A DNA stretch of 64,000 nucleotides from DAHVFK01 sp963755395 (GTDB lineage: Bacteria; Pseudomonadota; Gammaproteobacteria; Burkholderiales; SG8-39), in the NCBI GenBank assembly GCA_963755395.1, contig CAVWJJ010000003.1, forward strand, positions 62,001-126,000. Reading direction: 5' to 3'. The notes under the pieces are model-generated. The model worked only from the letters and a program-made list of their open reading frames with translations, was not told where the DNA came from and did not search any database. Positions within the stretch are counted from its first letter, which is position 1, and every line of letters starts with the position of its first letter. Positions 1 to 10,302 of this stretch are shown here, one piece after another. A program made the position numbers and the translations under genes.

Positions 1-650
1 GATGCGCTTCTCGACCTGCAGGATGTCGATCTCGGTCTCGAGCTGAGCCAAGCAGATGCTCGAGGCGCTGCTTGACGTCGAACATCTCGAGCACCTGCTG
101 CTTCTGCTCGAGCTTGAGCGGCAGGTGCGCGGCGATCGTGTCGGCCAGGCGGCCGGCCTCGTCGATGCCCGGCAGCGAGGTCAGGATCTCGGGCGGGATC
201 TTCTTGTTCAGCTTGACGTACTGGTCGAACTGCCGACAGCAGCGCGCGGCGCATCGCCTCGACCTCGGGCGCGGGCGCGCCGTCGAGCACGATCGGCACC
301 GCGTCGGCGACCCAATGCGTCTTGAGGTCGACGATATCGCGGATCTGGGCGCGGCTGCCGCCCTCGACCAGCACCTTCACGGTGCCGTCGGGCAGCTTCA
401 GCATCTGCAGGATGCTCGACACGCAGCCGATGTCGTAGATGTCCTCGGGCCGGGGCTCGTCCTTGGCGGCGGACTTCTGCGCCACCAGCAGGATCGACTT
501 GCCGCTTTCCATCGCCGTCTCCAGGGCCTTGATCGACTTGGGCCGGCCGACGAACAGCGGGATCACCATGTGCGGGAACACCACCACGTCGCGCAGCGGC
601 AGCAGCGGGTATTGCGGAGTGACGGCGGGCACTTCGGGAGCGTCGGACAT
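1..650 (-). CDS. lon: ATP-dependent protease Lon, N-terminal part (runs off window, frame broken)
   Basis: Lon is the cytosolic AAA+ serine protease. Only the N-terminal substrate-binding (LAN) domain and the start of the coiled region are in the window. The start ATG is at 650-648 and reads MSDAPEVPAVTPQYPLLPLR, followed by typical motifs such as VVVFPHMVIPLFVGRPKS. The later part (LPGIDEAGRLADTIAAHLPL, then VLEMFDVKQRLEHLL) continues in other frames. Single extra bases lie near 230 (tcg|g|cag) and 50 (ctt|g|gct). Removing one base at each place gives a normal Lon sequence. It lies 162 bp downstream of clpX in the usual clpP-clpX-lon order. I regard the gene as functional with a consensus problem. 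The catalytic domains are outside the window. Confidence 0.93.
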   Translation of the reverse strand, partial: MSDAPEVPAVTPQYPLLPLRDVVVFPHMVIPLFVGRPKSIKALETAMESGKSILLVAQKSAAKDEPRPEDIYDIGCVSSILQMLKLPDGTVKVLVEGGSRAQIRDIVDLKTHWVADAVPIVLDGAPAPEVEAMRRALLSAVRPVRQAEQEDPARDPDLAAGHRRGRPPGRHDRRAPAAQARAEAAGARDVRRQAAPRASAWLSSRPRSTSCRSRSA

Positions 651-742
651 TTACGGCCTCGGTTGCGGCGTGGAAGGTCTCATCCAGCTTGGGGCTTTCC
701 GCGCCAAATCAATAGCAAGCATGCGTCCAAGCCTACACGCAA

Positions 743-772
743 GCCCGCCACGCCGCAACGCGACCGGCGGGC
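743..772 (-). terminator. Inverted repeat between clpX and lon, possible clpX terminator
   Basis: A perfect 7-bp stem (GCCCGCC at 743-749, GGCGGGC at 766-772) with a 16-nt loop sits about 40 bp past the clpX stop. No clear T-run follows on the minus strand, so it may be a weak or Rho-assisted terminator, or only a pause structure. The rest of 651-812 must hold the lon promoter, but I see no convincing -35/-10 pair or sigma-32 element. Confidence 0.3.
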
Positions 773-812
773 AGCGCCGCGCGTGTTTGTGACAGCTAGA
801 CTGCGGAAACGT

Positions 813-2087
<1,275 letters not shown>

Positions 2088-2097
2088 GTCGCGCTCC

Positions 2098-2740
2098 TTA
2101 GGTGTTATTCCACTCGATCGCACTTGTCAGTACCTTGTCGACCAGACCGTACTTTACCGCTTCTTCGCCCGCAGTGAAAGTAGTCGCGATCGGTATCGCT
2201 GCGCGATCCTTCTCGATCGGCTGGCCGGTGTGCTTGGCCAGCATCTCGTTCAGCCGGTTCTTGATGTACAGGATCTCGCTTGCGCGTGGATCTCGATGTC
2301 GGAGGCCTGCCCCTGGAAGCCGCCCAGCGGCTGGTGGATCATGACGCGCGAGTTCGGCAGGCAGAAGCGCTTGCCCTTCTCGCCCGCCGCCAGCAGGAAC
2401 GCGCCCATGCTGGCTGCCTGCCCGATGCACAGCGTGCTCACGTCGCGGCTTGATGAACTGCATCGTGTCGTAGATCGCCAGGCCGGCCGAGACCGCGCCG
2501 CCGGGCGAGTTGATGTAGAAGAAGATGTCCTTGTCCGGATTCTCGGACTCGAGGAACAGCATCTGCGCCACGATCAGGTTGGCGGTCGTCGTCGTTGACC
2601 GGCCCGACCAGGAACACAACCCGCTCCTTCAGCAGGCGCGAGTAGATGTCGTAGGCGCGCTCGCCGCGCCCCGACTGCTCGATCACCATCGGAATCAGCC
2701 CGAGATCCTGCGTTTCGGGCATCGATTTCTGCCAGATCAT
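2098..2740 (-). CDS. clpP: ClpP, proteolytic subunit of ClpXP (frame broken by extra bases)
   Basis: ClpP is the tetradecameric serine protease of ClpXP/ClpAP. The start ATG overlaps the tig stop (ATGA) and is preceded by GGGGAG, so the two are translationally coupled. Visible motifs are MVIEQSGRGERAYDIYSRLL, the active-site Ser in GQAASMGAFLL, the His in MIHQPLGGFQGQA, and an end VKYGLVDKVL. The catalytic triad is complete once the frame is restored. Seven surplus bases lie near 2593, 2450, 2283 (two), 2212, 2204 and 2176. They sum to 1 modulo 3, exactly the frame offset between start and stop. Removing them yields 211 residues with IEKIASDTDRDYF, as in known ClpPs. Confidence 0.95.
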
Positions 2741-4041
2741 GCGCCGCTCCCCATCAGTTCGTCGAAGGACACCGCCTTGTCTTGCACCTTGGCTTTGGCA
2801 AGCACCCACTTGACGACGTTGCCTTCGAGCGCGAGCCCCTCCATCTCGGACAATCGCTGCGGCTGCATATAGAACCATTTTACTACCTCGGCCGGGCTCT
2901 CGTAGCCCTGCGCCTCCTGCTCGATCAGCGCGCGCACCTCGGCCGGCTTGGGCTGCAGCCCCTCGATGCGCGCCAGCTCGCCGATGATCAGGCCGAGCGC
3001 GACGCGCCGCTTCGCGCTTTCCTCGAACGCGGCCGGATCGAGCGGCACCTGCTCCAGCTTGACGCCGCGCGCCTGCAGGTCGGCCGCCGCGCGCTCGACC
3101 AGCTGCTGCGCCTCCATCTGCACCAGCGATTTCGGCAGCTCGATCTTGGTCGCGTCGAGCAGCGTCTGCAGCGCCTGTCCCTTGAGCCGGGCCTCGATGC
3201 GCTTGTTCACCTCCCGCTCCACGTTCCCCTTGATCTCCGCGCGCATCTTGTCCAGGTCGCCGTCCGCGACCCCGAGCGATTTGGCGAACTCGGCGTCCAG
3301 CGCCGGCAGGCGCGGCTCCTCGATCTTGCCCATCCGGATCGAGAAGCTCGCCGTCTTGCCCGCCACTTCCTTGCCCTGGTAGTCGTCCGGGAAGGTGAGC
3401 TCGAAACTCTTGCTCTCGCCGGGCGCCATGCCGCGCGCGGCCGCCTCGAACTCGGGCAGCGTGCGGCCCTCGCCCAGCAGGAAGCCGAAGCCCGTGCCTT
3501 TGCCGCCTTCGAACGGCGCGCCGCCGATCGTGCCCTCGAAATCGACCGTCACGCGGTCGCCGTCCTGCGACGCGCGGGTCACTGCCTCGAATCGGGTGCG
3601 CTGCTTGCGCAGGATCTCGAGCGTGCGATCGACGGCCGCGTCGCCCACCGTCGTCTGCGGCCGATCGATGGTCGCGCCGCTCACGTCACCCGGCCTGAAC
3701 TCGGGATAGACCTCGAACGTGGCGCTGAACGCCAGCGCCTTGTCGTCGCCGCCGTCGTGCTTCTCTATCCTCGGATAGCCTGCCACGCGCAGGTTCTGCT
3801 CCTTGACCGCATCGCTGAACGTCTTCTGCACCGCGTCGCCCAGCACCTCGCTGCGCACCTGCGAGCCGTACTGCTGCGCCACCAGCTTGAGCGGCACCTT
3901 GCCGGGACGAAAGCCCGGCATCTTGACGTTGCGCGCGAGCTTCTTCAGCCGCTCGTCGACCTGGCGCTCGATCTCGTCGACCGGCACCGACATCGAGAGG
4001 CGCCGCTCGAGGGCGCCCAGGGTTTCCACGTTTGCCGCCAT
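2737..4041 (-). CDS. tig: Trigger factor, ribosome-bound chaperone / peptidyl-prolyl isomerase
   Basis: This is the ribosome-associated folding factor. The 434-residue frame is clean. The ribosome-docking signature GFRPGKVP lies at about residue 44 in the N-terminal domain. The FKBP-like PPIase domain follows (GDRVTVDFEGTIGG through KSFELTFPDDY), then the long alpha-helical C-terminal domain. I chose the ATG at 4041 (MAANVETLGALERRL), because the open frame extends upstream into the tRNA gene. It is first in the tig-clpP-clpX-lon series, 38 bp after a tRNA-Leu, which is common in betaproteobacteria. Unlike clpP and clpX it shows no frame disruption. Confidence 0.97.
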   Translation of the reverse strand: MAANVETLGALERRLSMSVPVDEIERQVDERLKKLARNVKMPGFRPGKVPLKLVAQQYGSQVRSEVLGDAVQKTFSDAVKEQNLRVAGYPRIEKHDGGDDKALAFSATFEVYPEFRPGDVSGATIDRPQTTVGDAAVDRTLEILRKQRTRFEAVTRASQDGDRVTVDFEGTIGGAPFEGGKGTGFGFLLGEGRTLPEFEAAARGMAPGESKSFELTFPDDYQGKEVAGKTASFSIRMGKIEEPRLPALDAEFAKSLGVADGDLDKMRAEIKGNVEREVNKRIEARLKGQALQTLLDATKIELPKSLVQMEAQQLVERAAADLQARGVKLEQVPLDPAAFEESAKRRVALGLIIGELARIEGLQPKPAEVRALIEQEAQGYESPAEVVKWFYMQPQRLSEMEGLALEGNVVKWVLAKAKVQDKAVSFDELMGSGA

Positions 4042-4079
4042 GCGTATCGCTTCCTCGTAGTCTTGCGCATTCCCGCGGC

Positions 4080-4164
4080 TGGTGCGAAGGGTGGGACTCG
4101 AACCCACAAGCGTTTCCGCGCTGGAACCTAAATCCAGTGCGTCTACCAATTCCGCCACCTTCGC
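4080..4164 (-). tRNA. tRNA-Leu (anticodon TAG, reads CTN)
   Basis: This is an 85-nt class II tRNA with encoded CCA. The acceptor arms GCGAAGG and CCTTCGC pair perfectly and the discriminator base is A. The anticodon stem CTGGA/TCCAG encloses loop TTTAGGT, giving anticodon TAG. A long variable arm (GCG GAAA CGC) and a T-arm GGGTTCGAGTCCCACC follow. It lies immediately upstream of tig on the same strand. Confidence 0.97.
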
Positions 4165-4191
4165 CCGAAGCGGGTACTGCAAAAGCGCTCC

Positions 4192-4197
4192 ATTATA
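4192..4197 (-). promoter_or_regulatory. -10 element of the tRNA-Leu promoter
   Basis: A perfect TATAAT on the minus strand lies 28 bp before the tRNA 5' end and is followed by a GC-rich discriminator (GGAGCGC), as expected for stable-RNA promoters. The -35 region is not recognisable by eye. Confidence 0.5.
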
Positions 4198-4201
4198 CTG
4201 T

Positions 4202-4240
4202 GGAAAACGCCCTGCCCTTCGCGCGCGCAGCGCGTTTTCC
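4202..4240 (+). promoter_or_regulatory. Large inverted repeat in the leader of hpnC
   Basis: Arms GGAAAACGC (4202-4210) and GCGTTTTCC (4232-4240) are perfect complements. After one mismatch the stem continues with CTGC/GCAG, giving 13 paired positions around an 11-nt loop. It ends 16 bp before the hpnC start. The sequence on its 3' side is T-rich (GCGTTTTCCCTTT), so it could be an attenuator-like hairpin in the hpn transcript, a terminator, or an operator shared with the divergent tRNA promoter. The function is inference. Confidence 0.45.
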
Positions 4241-4256
4241 CTTTAAGAATCAAACG

Positions 4257-5060
4257 GTGTCAATCGAGCACTACGAGAACTTCCCGGTCGCTTCGCTGCT
4301 GCTGCCCGCAGCCGAGCGCGCGCCGGTGGGCGTGATCTACCGCTTCGCCCGCAGCGCGGACGACTTCGCCGACGAAGGCGACGCCGCGCCGGCCGAACGC
4401 CTCGCGCGCCTGCAAGCGTATCGCGCTGCGCTGCACGGCATCGCGCGCGGGGAACCGCCGGCCGAGCCCCTGTTCGAAGACCTCGCACGCGTGGTGCGCG
4501 AGCGCGCGCTTCCGCTCGAGCCGCTGCACGACCTGCTGGACGCCTTCGCCCAGGACGTGCTCAAACCGCGCTACGCCGATTTCGCCGAGCTGCTGGAGTA
4601 CTGCCGCCGCTCCGCCAACCCCGTCGGTCGCCTGCTGCTGCACCTGTTCGGCGCCGCCACGCCCGGCAACGTCGCGCAATCTGACGCGCTCTGCAGCGCG
4701 CTGCAGCTGGCGAATTTCTGGCAGGATGTGGCGCTCGATTACGCAAAGGGAAGGATCTACCTGCCGCAGGACGAGATGTCGCGCTTCGGCGTGAGCGAAG
4801 TGCAGATCGCCGAGCGCCGCTGCGACGACGCCTGGCGCGCGCTGCTTGGGTTCCAGATCGAGCGCACGCGCGCAATGTTCCGCAGCGGCGCGCCGCTCGG
4901 GCGCCGCCTGCCGGGGCGCGTCGGGCTCGAGATCCGCGCCACGGTGCAGGGCGGCCTGCGCGTGCTCGACAAGCTCGGCGCCGCGCAATTCGACGTCTTT
5001 CGCCGCCGCCCGGTGCTCGAATGGTACGACTGGCCCCTGCTTCTTTGGCGCGCCCTGTGA
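4257..5060 (+). CDS. hpnC: HpnC, hydroxysqualene synthase (hopanoid precursor pathway)
   Basis: HpnC belongs to the squalene/phytoene synthase family and, in the HpnCDE route, converts presqualene diphosphate to hydroxysqualene. The first Asp motif is RFARSADDFADEGD (residues ~31-44). The second is NFWQDVALDYAKGRIYLP, the family diphosphate/Mg site. The likely start is GTG at 4257 (VSIEHYENFPVASLLLP), because upstream frame runs through the tRNA. The length of 267 residues is normal. The stop overlaps the hpnD start (GTGA). It is first gene of hpnC-hpnD-hpnE-tam. The cyclase (hpnF/shc) is not in the window. Confidence 0.93.
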   Translation: MSIEHYENFPVASLLLPAAERAPVGVIYRFARSADDFADEGDAAPAERLARLQAYRAALHGIARGEPPAEPLFEDLARVVRERALPLEPLHDLLDAFAQDVLKPRYADFAELLEYCRRSANPVGRLLLHLFGAATPGNVAQSDALCSALQLANFWQDVALDYAKGRIYLPQDEMSRFGVSEVQIAERRCDDAWRALLGFQIERTRAMFRSGAPLGRRLPGRVGLEIRATVQGGLRVLDKLGAAQFDVFRRRPVLEWYDWPLLLWRAL

Positions 5061-5890
5061 CCCCGGACGAGTACTGCCAGCACAAGGCGGCCGGGAGCGG
5101 CTCGAGCTTCTACTACGCCTTCCTGTTCCTGCCGCCCGAGCGGCGGCGCGCGATCACCGCCCTGTACGCGTTCTGCCGCGAGGTGGACGACGCGGTGGAC
5201 GGCGCCTCCGAGCCGCAGCTCGCGCGCGCCAAGCTCGACTGGTGGCGCGCCGAGATCGCGAATCTGTACGCGGGCAACCCGCAACACCCCGTGACCCGCG
5301 CGCTGGCGCCCGCCGCGGCGAGCTTCGGCGTCAGCGCCGAACGCCTGAATGAAATCATCGACGGCATGCAAATGGACCTCGAGCAGTCGCGCTACCTCGA
5401 CTTCAAGGGGCTCGAGCGCTACTGCTACCGCGTGGCGGGCGTGGTCGGCATCCTCTCGGCAGGGATCTTCGGCTATTCGGATGCGCGCACGCTCGAGTAC
5501 GCGCAGCATCTGGGCACCGCGTTCCAGCTCACCAACATCATCCGCGACGTCGGCGAGGACGCGCGCAAGAACCGCATCTACCTGCCGATGGAGGATCTCA
5601 AGGCGCACGGGGTCAGCGCGGCCGACATCCTCAACGCGCGCTACAGCGACGCCTTCGTCGCGCTGATGCGGTTCCAGGCCCGCCGCGCGCGCGAGTACTA
5701 CGGGAAGGCGCTCGGCGCGCTGCCGCGAGGCGACCGGCGCGCGCAGCGCCCCGGGCTGATCATGGCCGCGATCTACCGCGCGCTGCTGGCCGAGATCGAG
5801 CGCGACGGCTTCAAGGTGCTCGACCGGCGCACCTCGCTCACCCCGCTGCGCAAGCTCTGGATCGCCTGGAAAACGTGGATCGGCGCGTAG
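5057..5890 (+). CDS. hpnD: HpnD, presqualene diphosphate synthase
   Basis: HpnD condenses two farnesyl diphosphates to presqualene diphosphate, the first step of the HpnCDE squalene route. The first Asp motif is YAFCREVDDAVD. The second is QLTNIIRDVGEDARKNRIYL. YCYRVAGVVGILSAGIFGY is also typical of the family. The start is GTG at 5057 (VTPDEYCQHKAAGSGSSFYY), coupled to the hpnC stop by a GTGA overlap. It has 277 residues. The reading frame overlaps the start of hpnE by 16 bp. Confidence 0.94.
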   Translation: MTPDEYCQHKAAGSGSSFYYAFLFLPPERRRAITALYAFCREVDDAVDGASEPQLARAKLDWWRAEIANLYAGNPQHPVTRALAPAAASFGVSAERLNEIIDGMQMDLEQSRYLDFKGLERYCYRVAGVVGILSAGIFGYSDARTLEYAQHLGTAFQLTNIIRDVGEDARKNRIYLPMEDLKAHGVSAADILNARYSDAFVALMRFQARRAREYYGKALGALPRGDRRAQRPGLIMAAIYRALLAEIERDGFKVLDRRTSLTPLRKLWIAWKTWIGA

Positions 5891-7107
5891 CGATCGTCGG
5901 CGCCGGCTACGCCGGCATGGCCTGCGCAGTCACGCTCGCGGATCGAGGCGTGCCGGTCACGGTGTACGAGTCGGGCCTGGTTCCCGGAGGGCGCGCGCGC
6001 CGGATCGTGTCGCAGGGCCAGGCGCTCGACAACGGCCAGCACGTCCTGATCGGCGCCTACCGGGAGCTGTTCGGCCTGATGCGGCAGGTCGGCGTGCCGA
6101 GCGACGCGCTGCTGCGCATTCCGCTCGAGCTGCGCTACGCCGGCGGCTTCGCGCTGCGCGCGCTGCGGCTGCCCGCCCCGCTCGGGCTGCTCGGCGGGCT
6201 GCTCGCCGCGCGCGGCGCGCCGTTGCGCGCGCGAATCGGCGCGGCGCGCTTCGTGCTCGCGCTGCGGCGGCAGCGCTTTCGCCTCGACCGGGATTGCAGC
6301 GTCGACGAGCTGCTCGCGCGCCACGCCCAGGAGGGCTCGATCGCGCGTCACCTGTGGCAGCCGTTGTGCGTCTCGGCGCTCAACACGCCGCCCGCGCGCG
6401 CTTCGGCAGCCGCCTTCCTCGCGGTGCTGCGCGACACGCTCGGCGGCGCCGCGGGGGCAAGCGACCTGCTGCTGCCGCGCGTCGACCTGAGCCGCCTGTT
6501 TCCCGAGCCGGCCGCGGCCTGGCTTGCCGCACGCGGCAGCGAGCTGCGCCTCAACTCGCGCGTGCGCGACCTCGAAGCCCTGCGGCGCGAGCATGCGGCG
6601 GTGGTGGTCGCGGTCGCTCCGCAGCAGCTGGCGGCGCTCGCGCCCGCGCTCGCGCCGGTTTACGAATACCAGCCGATCTACACGATCTACCTTCAGTACC
6701 CGGAGCACGTGCGCCTGCCCCGGACGATGCTCGGCCTGGACGCCGGGCTGGTGCAGTGGGTGTTCGACCGCGGCGCGCTGCTCGGCGAGCGCGGCAGGCT
6801 GGCCTGCGTGATCAGCGCTGAGGGCGCTCACCAGCAGATGGAGCACGACGCGCTCGGCGCCGCCTGCGCGCAGGAGCTGGCGCGGGCGCTGCCGCGCCTG
6901 CCGGCGCCGCTGTCCTCGCGCGTGATCGCCGAGAAGCGCGCCACGGTCGCCTGCACGCCCGGCGTCGCGCGCCCCGGGCCCGAAACGCCGCTGCCCGACC
7001 TGTTCCTCGCGGGCGACTACACCGACCCCGAATATCCGCCGACCCTGGAAGCAGCCGTGCGCAGCGGCGTGCGCGCAGCGCGTCTCTGCGATGCTCGAAT
7101 TCAATGA
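5875..7107 (+). CDS. hpnE: HpnE, hydroxysqualene dehydroxylase (FAD amine-oxidase fold)
   Basis: HpnE reduces hydroxysqualene to squalene. It starts with GTG at 5875. The N-terminal Rossmann motif VAIVGAGYAGMACAVTLADR is followed by VYESGLVPGGRARR, as in phytoene-desaturase-like flavoproteins. The C-terminal FAD-binding motif is LFLAGDYTDPEYPPTLEAAV. The 410-residue length is usual. It overlaps both hpnD and tam (ATGA), which supports one transcript. Confidence 0.92.
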   Translation: MDRRVAIVGAGYAGMACAVTLADRGVPVTVYESGLVPGGRARRIVSQGQALDNGQHVLIGAYRELFGLMRQVGVPSDALLRIPLELRYAGGFALRALRLPAPLGLLGGLLAARGAPLRARIGAARFVLALRRQRFRLDRDCSVDELLARHAQEGSIARHLWQPLCVSALNTPPARASAAAFLAVLRDTLGGAAGASDLLLPRVDLSRLFPEPAAAWLAARGSELRLNSRVRDLEALRREHAAVVVAVAPQQLAALAPALAPVYEYQPIYTIYLQYPEHVRLPRTMLGLDAGLVQWVFDRGALLGERGRLACVISAEGAHQQMEHDALGAACAQELARALPRLPAPLSSRVIAEKRATVACTPGVARPGPETPLPDLFLAGDYTDPEYPPTLEAAVRSGVRAARLCDARIQ

Positions 7108-7872
7108 GCTGGGACCCCGCGCAATACCTCAAGTTCTCGGGTGAGCGGCTGCGGCCCGCGCTCGATCTGCTGGCGCGCGTTCCCGCTTCCGCGCCGCGCG
7201 CGGTGGTCGACCTCGGCTGCGGCGCGGGCAACCTGATGCCGCTGCTGCGCCAGCGCTGGCCGCAGGCCCGGCTGACCGGCGTCGACGGCTCGCCGCAAAT
7301 GCTGGCCAAGGCCCGCGCCGACCATCCGGGGATCGAGTTCATCCAGGCCGACGTCGGTGCCTGGCGCCCCGCGCAGCCGGTGGACGTGCTCTACAGCAAC
7401 GCGACGCTGCACTGGCTCGGCCGGCACGAGCGGCTTTTCCCCGCGCTGCTGCAGTCGGTCGCCCCGGGCGGCTGGCTCGCGGCGCAGATGCCGCGCAACT
7501 TTGGCGCGCCGTCGCATACCAGCGTGCGCGACACGATCGAGAACGGACCCTGGCGCGCACGCCTCGAGCCCCACCTGCACGCCCACCCCGTCGCGGATGC
7601 GAGATTCTATTGGCAGGTCCTGCACGACAAGACCGCGGCGCTGGAGATCTGGGAAATCGAATATCTCCAGGTGCTGCGGGGCGAGAACCCGGTGGCGGAG
7701 TTCGTCAAGGGCAGCTGGCTCAAGCCCTTCCTCGACCGGCTCGAGGAGCCCGAGCGCGGCGCGTTCGAGGCCGACTACCGCGCGCGCGTGCTGGCGGCCT
7801 ATCCCAAGGAAGCCGACGGCAGCACGCTGTTCCCCTTCCGGCGGCTGTTCGTCATCGCTGCAGCGCGGCTAG
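7104..7872 (+). CDS. tam: Trans-aconitate 2-methyltransferase-like SAM methyltransferase (3' end frameshifted)
   Basis: This is a class I SAM-dependent methyltransferase that resembles Tam along its whole length. It begins SWDPAQYLKFSGERLRPALD and has SAM motif VVDLGCGAGNLMPLLRQRWP, then NATLHWLGRHERLFPALL and the C-terminal TLFPFRRLFVIA. Tam esterifies trans-aconitate, an aconitase inhibitor. As written, the frame reads on through the opposite-strand radA gene. One surplus base at about 7860 (gct|g|cag) explains this. Without it the protein ends ...FVIAQRG at TAG 7870-7872, giving 255 residues, the family length. Its stop and the radA stop then share one palindromic CTAG. It is the last gene of the hpn transcript. 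Confidence 0.8.
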
Positions 7873-9222
7873 AGCTCGCGCAGAGCCTGCACCGCCTGGT
7901 CGACGCGCTCGACTGCGACAAGCTCGACGCCCGCGACCGGCTTGAGCTTGTTTGCTTTCGGCACGATCGCGCGCTCGAAGCCGAGCTTGGCCGCTTCCTT
8001 CAGCCGGTCCTGGCCGCGCGGCGCGGGACGCACCTCGCCCGCGAGCCCGACCTCGCCGAACACCGCCACCCGGCCGGGGATCGGCCGGTCGGTGAGCGAG
8101 GACACCACCGCGAGCGAGCACCGCCAGGTCGGCCGCCGGCTCGGCGATGCGCACGCCGCCGACCGCGTTGACGAACACGTCCTGGTCGACGGTGGCGATG
8201 CCCGCGTGACGGTGCAGCACCGCGAGCAGCATCGCGAGCCGGTTCTGCTCCAGTCCCACCGACAGCCGGCGCGGGGTGGGCGCCTGCGCCGCGTCGACCA
8301 GCGCCTGGATCTCGACCAGCAGCGGGCGCGTGCCCTCGAGCGTCGCCAGCACGCACGAGCCGGCGACCGCGCGCTCGTGCTGCGACAGGAACAGCGCGGA
8401 AGGGTTGCTCACCGCGCGCAAGCCCTTCTCGGTCATCGCGAACACGCCCAGCTCGTTCACCGCGCCGAAGCGGTTCTTGATCGCGCGCACCAGGCGGAAC
8501 GCTGGAGTGCGTGTCGCCCTCGAAGTACAGCACCGTGTCGACGATGTGCTCCAGCACGCGCGGCCCGGCGATCGCGCCCTCCTTGGTGACGTGCCCGATC
8601 AGCAGCAGCGCGCTGCCGCTGCGCTTGGCGAGGCGCGTGAGCTGGGCCGCGCATTCGCGCACCTGCGCCACCGATCCGGGCGCGGACTGCATCTGCTCGG
8701 AGTAAAGCGTCTGGATCGAGTCGATCACCGCGACCTGCGGCCGCTCGGCCTCGAGCGCGGCGACGATGCGCTCGAGCTGGATCTCGGCCAGCAGGCGCAC
8801 CCTGCCCGCCGGCAGCGAGAGGCGCCGCGCGCGCAGCGCGATCTGCTCGCGCCGACTCTTCGCCCGTGATGTAGAGCGAGGACGATTCGAGCGCCGAGAC
8901 GCATTGCAGCAGCAGCGTCGACTTGCCGATCCCCGGGTCGCCGGCCGAGCAGCGCCACCTGCCCGGCGACCAGGCCGCCGCCGAGCACCCGGTCGAGCTC
9001 GCCGATGCCGCTCGGCAGGCGCCCCAGCTCGCGCGTCTCGATCTCGGCCAGCGGCACCGGGGCGGCGGCCGGCACCGGCGGGGCGTAGCGATGCGCCGAT
9101 GCGCGCTCGGCGATCGTCTCCGAGAGCGTGCCGGCCGCGCCGCAGGACGGGCAGGCGCCGAACCACTGCAGCGCGCTGGCGCCGCATTCGGAGCAGACGT
9201 AGGCCGACTTCGCGCGCGCCAT
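7869..9222 (-). CDS. radA: RadA/Sms, DNA repair and recombination ATPase (frame broken)
   Basis: RadA promotes branch migration in recombinational repair. The N-terminal zinc finger (YVCSECGASALQWFGACPSC) is followed by the Walker A region, seen as VALLG then a shifted GDPGIGKSTLLLQC. Next come LYITGEES, the RadA-specific KNRFG motif (RAIKNRFGAVNELGVFAM) and a Lon-like C-terminal domain (SSLTDRPIPGRVAVFGEVGL). Four one-base extras lie near 8946, 8857, 8504 and 8106. Removing them gives 449 residues. The ATG at 9222 overlaps the alr stop (ATGA). Confidence 0.93.
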
Positions 9223-10295
9223 CAGGGCACCTCCAGCACCGGCACGCGCGGCGCGAGCGCGCACAGCAGCTCGTAGCTAAGCGTCCCGGCCGCGGCGGCC
9301 ACCTCGTCGGCCGACAGGCCCTCGCCCCAGAGCGTCACCGGGGAACCGATGCCGGCCCCGGGAATACCGGTCAGATCGACGCAGATCATGTCCATCGACA
9401 CCCGGCCGACGGTGCGCGTGCGCACCCCGTCGACCAGCACAGGGGTGCCCGAGGGCGCATGGCGCGGGTAGCCGTCGGCGTAGCCGCAGGCGGCGACCCC
9501 GAGCGTCATCTCGCCCGCGGCCTCGTAGGAAAAGCCGTAGCCGACGCGCTCACGCGGCGTCAGGCGCTGCTGCGCGATGATCTCGGTCCTCAAGGTCATG
9601 GCCGGTTCGAGCTCGAGCTCGATCGCGCTGCGATCGGCGAACGGCGAGCAGCCGTAGAGCATGATCCCGGGCCGCACCCAGTCGGCGCGCGTCTCCGGAA
9701 AGCGCAGCAGCGCCGCCGAATTGGCGAGCGAGCGCGGCGCGCCCGCGAACGGCGCCACGATTTCCTCGAACCAGGCGAGCTGGGCCTCGACCCCGCTCGC
9801 GCCGTCGGCGTCGGCGAAATGGGTCATCAGCGTGACCGTGCGCACCTGAGGGTTGGCCTCGAGCGCGTTCCACGCCAGGCGCACGTTGTCGAGCGTGAAG
9901 CCGAGCCGGTTCATGCCGCTGTTGATCTTGAGATAGGCGTCGATCGGCGCGGCGAGCGGCGTCTTGACGAGCATCTCGAGCTGCGCCGTGCTGTGGACCA
10001 CCGGCGTCAGGCGGTACTCGCACACCAGCGCCAGATCCTGCGCGCTGAAGAAGCCCTCCAGCAGCAGGATCGGCTTTTGCACGCCTGCCAGGCGCAGCCT
10101 GATCGCCTCCTCGAAGTCGAGCAGCGCGTAGCCGTCTGTGCCGGCGAGCGCGCCGGCGGCGCGCCGCAGGCCGTGGCCGTAGGCGTTGGCCTTGATCACG
10201 GCCCAGACCCTGGCGCCTGCCGCGTGCGCGCGCGCACGCTCCAGGTTGTGCGCCAGCGCGCCGAGCGAGATGGAAGCGCGGATCGGTCGCGGCAT
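9222..10295 (-). CDS. alr: Alanine racemase
   Basis: This PLP enzyme interconverts L- and D-alanine for peptidoglycan. The PLP lysine is in VWAVIKANAYGHGL (about residue 35). The catalytic tyrosine region is RVGYGFSYEA. NSGMNRLGF and RVSMDMICVDLT are conserved barrel and C-domain signatures. It has 357 residues and an intact frame. It is translationally coupled to radA, and the alr-radA pair beside lplT is a familiar betaproteobacterial arrangement. Confidence 0.96.
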   Translation of the reverse strand: MPRPIRASISLGALAHNLERARAHAAGARVWAVIKANAYGHGLRRAAGALAGTDGYALLDFEEAIRLRLAGVQKPILLLEGFFSAQDLALVCEYRLTPVVHSTAQLEMLVKTPLAAPIDAYLKINSGMNRLGFTLDNVRLAWNALEANPQVRTVTLMTHFADADGASGVEAQLAWFEEIVAPFAGAPRSLANSAALLRFPETRADWVRPGIMLYGCSPFADRSAIELELEPAMTLRTEIIAQQRLTPRERVGYGFSYEAAGEMTLGVAACGYADGYPRHAPSGTPVLVDGVRTRTVGRVSMDMICVDLTGIPGAGIGSPVTLWGEGLSADEVAAAAGTLSYELLCALAPRVPVLEVP

Positions 10296-10302
10296 GCCGG
10301 TC

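Noticed and set aside
651..812. Sigma-32 heat-shock promoter before lon
   Set aside because: CTTGCT and CCCCAA elements exist on the minus strand but their spacing (about 19 bp) is too long for the consensus.
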